Positions 18,520-26,200 of a stretch of DNA of 64,000 nucleotides are shown here, one piece after another (the first letter of the stretch is position 1; every line of letters begins with the position of its first letter). Source of the stretch: Bacteroidota bacterium. GTDB taxonomy: Bacteria; Bacteroidota; Bacteroidia; Chitinophagales; Saprospiraceae. The notes below the pieces were generated by a model. That model worked only from the letters and a program-made list of their open reading frames with translations, was not told the DNA's origin and searched no databases. The DNA lies in NCBI GenBank assembly GCA_017857395.1, contig JAFMDF010000006.1, positions 1 to 64,000 of the forward strand, given 5' to 3'. The position numbers and the translations under genes are program-made.

Positions 18520-18634
18520 CGATATTTTAAGTCTCCAGACTTGAAATGGTTATCTCGTCGTCTCCAGACGACCGATGCAATTACGGTCGTCTGGAGACGA
18601 CGAGATAGTGTGTTCCAGTCTGGAGACTGAAACC
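18520..18634. repeat. GTCTCCAGAC palindromic element, copy 1
   Basis: This is a nested inverted repeat. Outer arms contain AAGTCTCCAGACTT (from 18529) and CAGTCTGGAGACTG. Inner arms of about 24 nt run from 18550 (starting TATCTCGTCGTCTCCAGACG) and from 18584 to 18607. Each arm is itself a short palindrome. It sits between convergent genes. Related copies lie at 39167-39302, 43303-43358 (half) and 59321-59449. Confidence 0.85.
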
Positions 18635-18641
18635 TTCGACA

Positions 18642-19790
18642 TTACTTCAATTCCCCCTCCACTAAAGCCACCCAATACCGAACCCCAGTCATCAAAATCC
18701 CGTCATTAAAATCATAATGCGCATTATGCAAAGGTTGACCACAATTGCCCCCAAAACCATTCCCAATTAGAATATAACAACCTTTAACTTTGTCCAACAT
18801 AAAAGCAAAATCTTCGCTAAAGGTGATGGGGGCACAATTTCCATTAACCTTAGCCGCCCCAACGACTTTGGTAGCCGCAGCAATAGCTTGGGTTGTTTCG
18901 GTAGCGGTATTAACGGTCGTAGCAAAACTAGTAGAAATCTTAAATTTGTAATCCACGCCAGCGGAGAGGCATTGCCCTGCGACGATTCGTTTCATAGCTG
19001 CTTCAATTTTCTGTAAAGTTGCATCGGTATAGCAACGGGTATCGCCTTTAATTTTGACATGAGAAGGCACCACATTGACCGTTCCATTGGTAATAAATTC
19101 GGTAACCGATAAAACAGCCGCTTCTTCCGTAACACTTAAATTTCGAGAGACAATGGTTTGTAAAGCAGTTACAATTTGTGCGCCTACGACCATAGGATCG
19201 GTATATCTATGCGGCATGGCAGCATGACCACCTGTGGCTAGAATATCAATTTCAAAATTGCTTTCACTAGCCATAATAAAATGAGGTCGGATGGCAAAAT
19301 GCCCTGCATCCAGACCGGGTAAATTATGCATCCCATAAACGGCATCTATTTGCCAACGAGTAAATAAGCCATCAGCTATCATGGCTTTTGCGCCTAAACC
19401 ATGTTCTTCTGCTGGTTGAAAAATGAAATAAACCGTTCCATCGAAATTTGGATTTTTGGCTAATTCGTGTGCTGCACCCAATAACATCGTCGTATGCCCA
19501 TCATGCCCACAAGCATGCATCATTCCTTTATGGGTAGAACTATGCGCAAAATCGTTTTGTTCTTCAATTTTAAGGGCATCTATGTCTGCCCTTAAACCAA
19601 TCGAGCGTTGGCTAGTGCCATTTCTTAGAATGCCAACGACCCCCGTTTTACCAATATTTTGATGGACTTCTACCCCAAATTCGTTTAGTTTTTCAGCAAT
19701 AAAAGCAGCCGTTTTTGTTTCTTCAAAACCGAATTCTGGGTGTTGGTGTAGGTGATGTCGCCATTGGATGACTTTTTGTGTTATAGGCAT
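18642..19790 (-). CDS. M20-family amidohydrolase
   Basis: The 382-residue M20D-type metallopeptidase is similar to N-acyl-amino-acid amidohydrolases and hippurate hydrolases. Visible active-site parts are RADIDAL (Asp69 and Asp71), HACGHDGHT with His93, Cys95 and His97, and QPAEEHGLGA with the general base and ligand pair Glu128-Glu129. His155 lies in GMHN, and the terminal metal-site His is in PLHNAHYDF. The lid and dimerisation domain lies at about 175-285. There is no signal peptide, so it is cytoplasmic. It probably removes acyl groups from amino acids and may use two metal ions. It is a single gene, separated from the cyclase gene by a palindromic element. Confidence 0.9.
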   Translation of the reverse strand: MPITQKVIQWRHHLHQHPEFGFEETKTAAFIAEKLNEFGVEVHQNIGKTGVVGILRNGTSQRSIGLRADIDALKIEEQNDFAHSSTHKGMMHACGHDGHTTMLLGAAHELAKNPNFDGTVYFIFQPAEEHGLGAKAMIADGLFTRWQIDAVYGMHNLPGLDAGHFAIRPHFIMASESNFEIDILATGGHAAMPHRYTDPMVVGAQIVTALQTIVSRNLSVTEEAAVLSVTEFITNGTVNVVPSHVKIKGDTRCYTDATLQKIEAAMKRIVAGQCLSAGVDYKFKISTSFATTVNTATETTQAIAAATKVVGAAKVNGNCAPITFSEDFAFMLDKVKGCYILIGNGFGGNCGQPLHNAHYDFNDGILMTGVRYWVALVEGELK

Positions 19791-19963
19791 AGGTTCGCTT
19801 TTTTTTACGAAGATAATTATAAAATTGGAATAGGCTATGCTACTAAAATAATTTTGTGATTTTCGTTGCTGTAGTGCGACAATTAGAACCCTGTCGAAAT
19901 TAATACCTAAGTCTATCGTAAGACCTTAAGGTTCAATATTACCTGTATTTCATAATGCGCGTA

Positions 19964-19994
19964 CAAAAAAAGCATCGAGAATTAACTCGATGCT
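19964..19994 (-). terminator. terminator downstream of the broken HTH gene
   Basis: A 9-bp stem (AGCATCGAG with CTCGATGCT) and 6-nt loop are followed, reading the minus strand, by a T-run (19965-19970). It ends minus-strand transcription coming from the disrupted HTH gene at 20066-20374. The GCATCGA stem recurs in imperfect form near 56580, 57655 and 57731. Confidence 0.6.
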
Positions 19995-20065
19995 TGGAGC
20001 ACGCTGTTGATAATATATGTTTAATTTAGTTTTTTGGAATAGTGTTTCACAGCGTAGGACTAATT

Positions 20066-20374
20066 TTATTCATTGGGTTTTTTGTTGCTTTTTCGGAGCA
20101 TAGACCAAATAGCTCGATCAGAAATTCGGAACTTTTCAGATAGTCGCTTTACAATATTGGTTTTTTTGATGGTCTTGGTTTGATGAACTTCTATAAATTC
20201 ATTAATAATGGTGTATTTTCTAATGTCACTTTAATTAATCAGGTCATTGTCAATAAGGTACAAAAGAAAGTTTTTCAAGCTGGCATCTACTTTAGATACT
20301 TCGCAATAACCTTCATAATTTTGTTGCAATCGAATAAAAAATTGCTCTACTAATATTTGGTTAAATACTTTCAT
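20066..20374 (-). pseudogene. small HTH protein gene broken by one in-frame TAA
   Basis: Reading the minus strand from ATG 20374, 47 codons (MKVFNQILVEQFFIRLQQNY...) end at TAA 20233-20231. The same frame then continues without interruption for another 54 codons to a TAA at 20068-20066. The second half reads TKTIKKTNIVKRLSEKFRIS, then DRAIWSMLRK, a typical helix-turn-helix pattern for a small Bacteroidota DNA-binding protein. The two halves together make one protein of about 102 residues. A minus-strand terminator lies just downstream. The stop is either a nonsense mutation (preferred) or a readthrough site. I do not know the family name. Confidence 0.6.
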
Positions 20375-20785
20375 AATCGCTTATTTAATGATGAGGCGAC
20401 ATACAACTTATTGAGCGCCATCTGTGGATTCAAAAATACAACATAATCTAGGTTTTTAATAATTTAATGTCCTCACAAAAAATAGCTATTTCCTTTCTTT
20501 ATTTGAAGAATATTTCTTATTTGTTTTGAGAAAAAAACAAAGTAGTTTAAAAAATGAATAATTTAATTGATTGTATACCAGTTATTTAGTGTGTTGTAGT
20601 AGCCTGTTTTTGTTATTTAATATTTTTTAGTACTTTACTGCTTGAAAAAATGCTTCCTTCTATTTTTTGCTAAAAAGAACAGGGTTTTTCCATTAGAGAA
20701 ATATGGAGTATTGGATTAAAAGACTAAGAAATTCATTTTTACTGAAGTAGTAAGCAAAAAATAAAATAATAAAGTACCGCCAAAA
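20375..20785. other. gene-free AT-rich stretch
   Basis: About 410 bp lie between the divergent HTH pseudogene and the 457-residue protein gene. The sequence is very AT-rich and no gene or strong hairpin is seen. It must hold both promoters. Confidence 0.5.
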
Positions 20786-22159
20786 ATGCAGGAATCTAAA
20801 TATGTTCAACTTGTACAAACTTTATCTAAGTCTGAAAGGATAGCCTTTAAAAAATATTTGTATAATTTTTATGAAAATCGGCAAAAGGCAATTGCCATTT
20901 ATACCTATGTGGATAAGTTTAAAAAGGATAAGTTTAAGCATCCCAAATTGGAAGATGCTTACGTTCGAGGGAAAGTCTTCAATACGCCCACTTATGAAGG
21001 GAAAGGATTGAGTAATCCACTATCAGCGTTAAATTTATATTTAGAAGAATTCCTGAGGTGGCAGAAAATTAGATATTCTGCGGATACCTATGAGAAAAAT
21101 AAGATGCAATTGGATATTTATCGAGAAAGGAAACTAGACAAAGCTTTTTTTCAAGAAGCATTGGCATTAAAAGAGCGCATTCGAGCAGCACCACTAGATA
21201 TGTGGCGACACTTAAAAATGGCAGAGGTTGAAAGTAGTATTCACTATAATCCGAGTAGTCTAAAATTGACTAAAAAGAAAATTGCTTTACCTGCGTTTCG
21301 TTATCATATTAATCGTTTTTGCGAAGATGTATTAATGAAAACTAGTTGTGAAAAAAGTCAACGATTAGAAATGCTAGATCAAGATGTTGAATATACAACA
21401 GAAAGTCAACATTATTTTTTTGATGCTTATCAACTTATTAAAAGATTAATTGACAGTAAAGATGAAAAGAGCTTTGTAATAGCAAAAAACTTTGCCTTAG
21501 AAAAACTAACAGGTTTTAGTGACGAAGATTTTTCTATTTTTATTGCCCATTTAATCAATTATTGCAACCAAAAAATCCGAATAGGTCAATTAAAATTTAT
21601 ACAAGACATTTTTGATTTATATCGCTTTTTGCTAAAAGAAGGTAAGATTCTCAATGGTGGTTATATTTCCTATACAGACTTTAATAATGTAGTAGAATTG
21701 GGCGTTAAATTAGGAGAAAAAGATTGGATTATTCAGTTTATAAAAGACTATGAATCTCTAATCGCACCTAAGCAACTTAAACAAGACAGCCTTCATATAG
21801 CTAAGGCAATCATTGCATTTGAAGCAAAAGATTATGATCAAGTATTTTTCTTATTAAATACCGTCAAAGCACTAGATTTGGACCATGCACAACGGATAAG
21901 ATGGTTGTTATTATGTACCCATTTCGAGAAACATCCTAATAGTACGCAATTCAAAAATTACTGCAAGGCTTATAAAATCTATTTTGAAAGAAATGAGACA
22001 CTTCACCCTGCGACTATAACAGGCTCATTAAATTTATTGAATTTCGTTAAGAAAATGACCCAAGCATTTAATGAAAAAATATTAAGAGAAGAGATTATTA
22101 ATACGACTCTTTTAGTCTACAGGGTTTGGTTATTAAAAAAGGTAGCACCGACCTTTTAA
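20786..22159 (+). CDS. hypothetical all-helical protein
   Basis: The protein has 457 residues, no signal peptide and no transmembrane segment. It is predicted almost wholly alpha-helical with Lys, Glu and aromatic residues spaced as in TPR-like solenoids. The N-terminal stretch LVQTLSKSERIAFKKYLYNF resembles the opening (SL-SKSEKR-FK pattern) of a Bacteroidota protein family whose function I do not know. No catalytic motif is visible. It stands alone with long gene-free flanks on both sides. It may be a cytoplasmic scaffold or interaction protein. Confidence 0.65.
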   Translation: MQESKYVQLVQTLSKSERIAFKKYLYNFYENRQKAIAIYTYVDKFKKDKFKHPKLEDAYVRGKVFNTPTYEGKGLSNPLSALNLYLEEFLRWQKIRYSADTYEKNKMQLDIYRERKLDKAFFQEALALKERIRAAPLDMWRHLKMAEVESSIHYNPSSLKLTKKKIALPAFRYHINRFCEDVLMKTSCEKSQRLEMLDQDVEYTTESQHYFFDAYQLIKRLIDSKDEKSFVIAKNFALEKLTGFSDEDFSIFIAHLINYCNQKIRIGQLKFIQDIFDLYRFLLKEGKILNGGYISYTDFNNVVELGVKLGEKDWIIQFIKDYESLIAPKQLKQDSLHIAKAIIAFEAKDYDQVFFLLNTVKALDLDHAQRIRWLLLCTHFEKHPNSTQFKNYCKAYKIYFERNETLHPATITGSLNLLNFVKKMTQAFNEKILREEIINTTLLVYRVWLLKKVAPTF

Positions 22160-22488
22160 ATTAATAAAAGGAAGGCACTAGTTTTTTTAGTATAGGATTA
22201 TAGACCTAATACATCGGTCGTGATAATCGACCAAGCTAACCAAAATGTAGGTAACATATTGTTTGATTTTTGTAAATTAAAAGGGAGTTATTAAGGTCGA
22301 AAGCTCGTTTTTACCATGCTGCAGCTAGATAAAACCAGTCCTTTCCACCTTAAAAAAAGGCATAGCAATACAGGGTGAAGCAGGCACGTTACCTGCATAC
22401 CGGTAGGTGAAGTCAGTAGTTAATAGAGATCATTTTTATAGAAAATGGTCGCTGTTTAACCAATTACAAATCCTTAAAAAAGCGTGTA
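22160..22488. other. gene-free stretch with small hairpins
   Basis: The gap of 330 bp between convergent genes holds several modest hairpins, for example GCAGGcacgttaCCTGC near 22381 and GATCATTTTTATAGAAAATGGTC near 22428 read as an imperfect stem. I recognise no RNA family. Confidence 0.4.
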
Positions 22489-22986
22489 CTAGTCTTTAAA
22501 AGGAAGTAGTGTTTGAGTGATAGTGTGAGGACGATGAATAAAAGCATCTTGTGGAATCATACTTTTATGCTGTTCTTTAAATGTTCGTGCCGAGGCCCAT
22601 GAATCCCCAGCATTACCAATAATTAGTTTAAAAGGGTAGGGGGCTGTTTTTTCTATAATCAGGTAAACCACAAACCCCATTTCTTGAAAAAAAGCAGCTA
22701 ACTCTCGAATGCGCACTTCGTTTCGGGAGGCGCTAATTTGTAATAAAAACTCCTCATATCCATTAGCTAAGGGCTTTACAGGAACGGAACCAATTATATT
22801 GGTAGGTATTGTAGTTCTATTGTTTTTTACGGTGTATATAGTTTCTTTTTGTACAGTAATATTTACGGAGACCATTGTAAGCGCATTCACAGAAGAACTA
22901 GTGAAGCATGCTGCTGTTAAGGCAATTGCTAAAAAAGACATTTTAGTTGATTGCCATTTTTGGAATAGAATTTGAATAGATTTCAT
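22489..22986 (-). CDS. SPOR-like domain protein, exported
   Basis: The 165-residue protein has an N-terminal hydrophobic segment (about 18-38) that acts as a signal or anchor. The C-terminal half (about 80-155) looks like a SPOR domain: FLLQISASRNEVRI, a helix ending in FFQEMGF, a strand FKLIIGNAGD, then a helix and the closing QDAFIHR. SPOR domains bind denuded septal peptidoglycan, which would place it in the periplasm. The match is by pattern only, and the linker is short. It is convergent with the gene at 20786-22159. Confidence 0.5.
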   Translation of the reverse strand: MKSIQILFQKWQSTKMSFLAIALTAACFTSSSVNALTMVSVNITVQKETIYTVKNNRTTIPTNIIGSVPVKPLANGYEEFLLQISASRNEVRIRELAAFFQEMGFVVYLIIEKTAPYPFKLIIGNAGDSWASARTFKEQHKSMIPQDAFIHRPHTITQTLLPFKD

Positions 22987-23459
22987 GGAAGTTGTTCATT
23001 TTTTAATTAAACATGTTGTTTTATAGAAATGTCATTAAGTTCAGCGCTAAACATTAATGAATAGCACAAAGCTAAAGCTAGATAGTAGTTATTTTTTCCT
23101 ACCTGTATTTCCCACGAATTAAAATTCTCCCAAGTTTTCTCCTAGTTATTTTCTCTATTTTAAATGAAAAATTATAATATTTATAATATTCTATTTAGTA
23201 AGTTGTTACGAATAAAATAATATTTAATATATTTGCTAAAAAAGAGAAAAAATAGAATTTAATTTTTCTCTCCTGATGAGACATTACAAGAGTTTTTTTT
23301 CTCTTACAATTCTCTCCTTTCTTATAAGCTGTTGATAATTAATTAATTAGGGGTGTGTAAATCAATCTGATGTATTGATTTATATCGAAAAAGATTTGCC
23401 GAAAGCCAAAAAAAGAAACACTATTAACCAACATATACACAAGAAAAGGGAATTTCTTT
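22987..23459. other. gene-free AT-rich stretch between divergent genes
   Basis: About 470 bp of AT-rich sequence sit between the SPOR-like gene and the 472-residue gene, which are transcribed away from each other. It should hold both promoters. No gene or clear repeat was found. Confidence 0.45.
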
Positions 23460-24878
23460 ATGAAGGATATAACCATTCCAGCAAAAGACATTAAAAAGTA
23501 CATCGACAACTGCTTAAAAAGACATCAAAAAGATTTATTGAAATTCTGCGATGCCAAAAAAATTAAATTAAAGAAGTATGCTAATTCAATGGCTTTCGCC
23601 GCTAGCGGAAAGGATATTTATAAAAAATATCCACTTGCCCAAGCAATGGTAGCAGACAAGGATTGTCGAGAGTATTTATTGATTGAAGAAAATAAGAGAG
23701 CGGTAGAAGAAATAAGATTGCGATTGGAATTAAATAACAATAATACGGAAGATTCAAAAGTCTTAGCCAGTCTAGCAAAACTAATAAATAGTAAAAAAAT
23801 TGGCACCTATTATAGCGGAGCTAAGAAGATTCTGGAAAAGGAGGAGGAAGGAAATTTTACCTTGGATAAGGTCTTATACAATCTAATTAAGCGATACGGA
23901 GTTGACCAACCACCAGTTGAATTTGATTATTATTGCTATTATTTTAGTACGAACTTAGATGTTTTTGAAGTAAAATGTTTTGATTTAAGGATGAATCAAG
24001 TAGAAAAAAAAGCAGTAATTGAGAAATTTCATAATAAAGAGTCCAAGAATATTTATGGAGGACCATTAAAACAAACCAACAATATTATTGACCTTTCCCT
24101 AACAAGAAATGACGCGGAGAAAGCACACCAACTATTTTTGAAAATAGATACCCAGCGTAAAAAATTGATAGATGTAGATTTATTAACTGGCACTTTATTA
24201 GGCGTATCTTTAAAGAATGAAGAACCTATATTTTCAGAAGTGTTCTTGGTTAAAAAAGATTTGATAGATGAATCGATTCCTTTAGCGGAGAATCCTTTAT
24301 TACTTTCTATTCATCGACATTTAAACTTAAATCGGGAACGCTATAGAGGGTATCCTATAGAATTAATTGATGAAGCTCCTTTTTTTAAAGTGCCAGGGAA
24401 TGGTTATAAATTATCAGATTTAGAAGATTTTATAGGCACTTATATTGTATATAAGGTGCTTACGCCAAAAAAAGATAATGTAGAACAAAAGAAGGTGTGG
24501 ATTTCTATTTTTAGATTAAATAAGGATTATAGCGCTATATTAGAACATAAACGTGGAGGAAAAGTGCGACAATTACGATGCTTAGTAAACCTTTCCCATA
24601 CCTCTAAGCAGGGAACTGCAATGGTTATTCAGTTATTAGATCATTTCTCAAAAAAGCCATTAAGTTTTTCGACGATTAATGTTTTGGAGGCTCCACAAGA
24701 AAATAAAAAATTCTATTCGCCTTATATTGACAATTCCAGACGAGTTGCTGCTGGAGGGCAGCTAAAATTACATTATTTAGGCGAAGACACAACTATGGAA
24801 ACGATAGCGCCAGGAGAACATGATGCTACCTCAGATTCTATCCAAGCCTTGAAAGAGTTGGATTTAGCAGAGGATTAA
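23460..24878 (+). CDS. hypothetical 472-residue protein
   Basis: I do not recognise this protein. It has no signal peptide or membrane segment. The N-terminal 130 residues are Lys-rich and helical (DIKKYIDNCLKRHQKDLLKF), while residues about 150-420 alternate strands and helices. A basic patch HKRGGKVRQLR follows a run of strands at about 340-365 (KKVWISIFRLNKDYSAIL). The C-terminus is acidic (ALKELDLAED). Nucleic-acid binding is possible from the basic N-terminus but is only inference. Its last codons overlap those of the convergent gene 24875-25381 by 4 bp. Confidence 0.6.
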   Translation: MKDITIPAKDIKKYIDNCLKRHQKDLLKFCDAKKIKLKKYANSMAFAASGKDIYKKYPLAQAMVADKDCREYLLIEENKRAVEEIRLRLELNNNNTEDSKVLASLAKLINSKKIGTYYSGAKKILEKEEEGNFTLDKVLYNLIKRYGVDQPPVEFDYYCYYFSTNLDVFEVKCFDLRMNQVEKKAVIEKFHNKESKNIYGGPLKQTNNIIDLSLTRNDAEKAHQLFLKIDTQRKKLIDVDLLTGTLLGVSLKNEEPIFSEVFLVKKDLIDESIPLAENPLLLSIHRHLNLNRERYRGYPIELIDEAPFFKVPGNGYKLSDLEDFIGTYIVYKVLTPKKDNVEQKKVWISIFRLNKDYSAILEHKRGGKVRQLRCLVNLSHTSKQGTAMVIQLLDHFSKKPLSFSTINVLEAPQENKKFYSPYIDNSRRVAAGGQLKLHYLGEDTTMETIAPGEHDATSDSIQALKELDLAED

Positions 24879-25381
24879 TAACTTTCTGAAATTAGTACCA
24901 ATTCTTTTACTTGAATAGTAGATTTAGTTGGAATATTAAAGAATTGAACACCAACTGAGAAATCTTTTAAAAAAGAGGCAAAAACAGAAGTATTCTGAAA
25001 ATAAAATTCAGGTATATGATAAGTACTGTTTTCATCTAGAATTAAGTATTTATCGAGTTGTGCAATATTTTCTATTTCCTTATCAATTGGTTTAAAATAA
25101 TTTAAGATTCTTTGATGTAATTTTGTTTCAGATTTCAAATACTTTAAATAAAATCCAAAAGGAAAAGTTTGAATAGGTATTTTTTGCTTTAGTTTCTCTG
25201 CACAATAATGTAGATTCTTTCCCATTCTAATTTGAACCGTCACTTTCGATGTTGTTTCCATATTTTCTTCTCTTCGTGTTGATAATAAGTAATTAAAAGA
25301 ACTATGGGTAAGTGTGGTGTTTAATGCATTGTCTAAGGAAGGCAGTTTTGTTTTTATTGCGTATCGTGCTTTAAAAGCCAT
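24875..25381 (-). CDS. hypothetical 168-residue protein
   Basis: This is an unrecognised protein without signal peptide or membrane segments. It has a strand VTVQIRMGKNLHY near residue 48, a helical middle (KLHQRILNYFKPIDKEIENI) and a beta-rich end that finishes KELVLISESY. The length and mixed fold suggest a small globular domain. It is tail to tail with the 472-residue gene, overlapping by 4 bp. Convergent overlap does not imply joint function, but both sit alone between long gene-free stretches. Confidence 0.5.
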   Translation of the reverse strand: MAFKARYAIKTKLPSLDNALNTTLTHSSFNYLLSTRREENMETTSKVTVQIRMGKNLHYCAEKLKQKIPIQTFPFGFYLKYLKSETKLHQRILNYFKPIDKEIENIAQLDKYLILDENSTYHIPEFYFQNTSVFASFLKDFSVGVQFFNIPTKSTIQVKELVLISESY

Positions 25382-25807
25382 TCTATAAATTGATATTACA
25401 AATACTATTCCAGTCCATCTAGATTCTTTGTTGAATCTTATGGAAAGGTCATTTCTGGGTTAACGAATATATTTTATATTATATTTTGGCTTGTTGCATA
25501 GAACAAGCTGTTCAGGAGGGATTTCTTTTTTTAGCAATTAGTTTGGAAGTGTGCAATAATTGAGCGTGTAAATATAATTATTTTATCTAATATATTAAAG
25601 GGGCTTTTCATGAAAAAATTGAAAAACTGACAAGTTTACCCAATAGGTTGATAATAAATTAGTTTTTAAAATTACGAAGTAATGGGAAGTTAGTCCGTAA
25701 TAGCAGACTTTTTCAGGTAACTACCCAATATGGGGAAAATAACTGTTCACTACTTTTGACACCTTAAAAAACTTATCAAAAAACTTGAATATTAGTGAAA
25801 CTAATCT
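25382..25807. other. gene-free stretch upstream of padR
   Basis: About 425 bp with no convincing gene. At 25716-25740 the sequence CAGGTAACTACCCAATATGG resembles the CAGGCAAC leader motif found upstream of other genes in this window, but weakly. Confidence 0.35.
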
Positions 25808-25866
25808 ATTTGTTTGGCAATTACGGATAATATAAACTATATTTGTTTGGCAATTACGGATAATAT
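25808..25866 (+). promoter_or_regulatory. tandem direct repeat, probable PadR operator and promoter
   Basis: A 26-bp sequence beginning ATTTGTTTGGCAATTACGG occurs twice, at 25808-25833 and 25841-25866, exactly 33 bp apart, and the second copy ends one base before the padR ATG. A TAnnTTTG box (TATATTTG, 25838-25845) lies 21 nt after a TTTG (25813-25816), close to the Bacteroidota -33/-7 promoter layout. Three-turn spacing suggests two operator sites on one DNA face, so autoregulation is likely. That role is inference. Confidence 0.65.
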
Positions 25867-25867
25867 T

Positions 25868-26200
25868 ATGAAAGGAACAAATTTAGGCGAATTCGAAGAG
25901 CTAATTTTATTAGCAGTTGGCATCTTAAACGGTGAAGCGTATGGCATCACGGTGATGGATGAAATAGCGACCCATACTAACCGAAAGGCAAGTGTGAGTA
26001 CCATTCATGCGACCTTAAATAGGTTGGAGAAAAAAGGGTTTATAGAATCTTTTAAAGGTCCAGCATCACCCGTTAGGGGAGGGCGGAGCAAACGCTTGTA
26101 TCGAATTAATTTGGCTGGGGAGCAGACCTTAAGAAGGGTAAGGGAGCAACGAGAAAAGTTGTGGAATTTAATGCCTAAAACCTCTTTCGGTTATGAATGA
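25868..26200 (+). CDS. PadR-family transcriptional regulator
   Basis: The frame is open from 25814, but the first 18 codons would be encoded by the upstream direct repeats. The protein most likely starts at ATG 25868 (MKGTNLGEFEELI), giving 110 residues. It has the PadR winged helix: LGEFEELILLAV, GEAYGITVMDEIA, a recognition helix STIHATLNRLEKKGFIES, then the wing and the GGRSKRLYRI segment. PadR proteins of this type repress a neighbouring membrane transporter gene. Its 3' end overlaps the start of the permease gene by 8 bp, so the two are co-expressed. Confidence 0.9.
   Translation: MKGTNLGEFEELILLAVGILNGEAYGITVMDEIATHTNRKASVSTIHATLNRLEKKGFIESFKGPASPVRGGRSKRLYRINLAGEQTLRRVREQREKLWNLMPKTSFGYE

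Noticed and set aside
22196-22445. Possible riboswitch or structured RNA in the gap after the 457-residue gene
   Set aside because: Only small unrelated hairpins; no known riboswitch core could be matched, and the gap lies between convergent genes.
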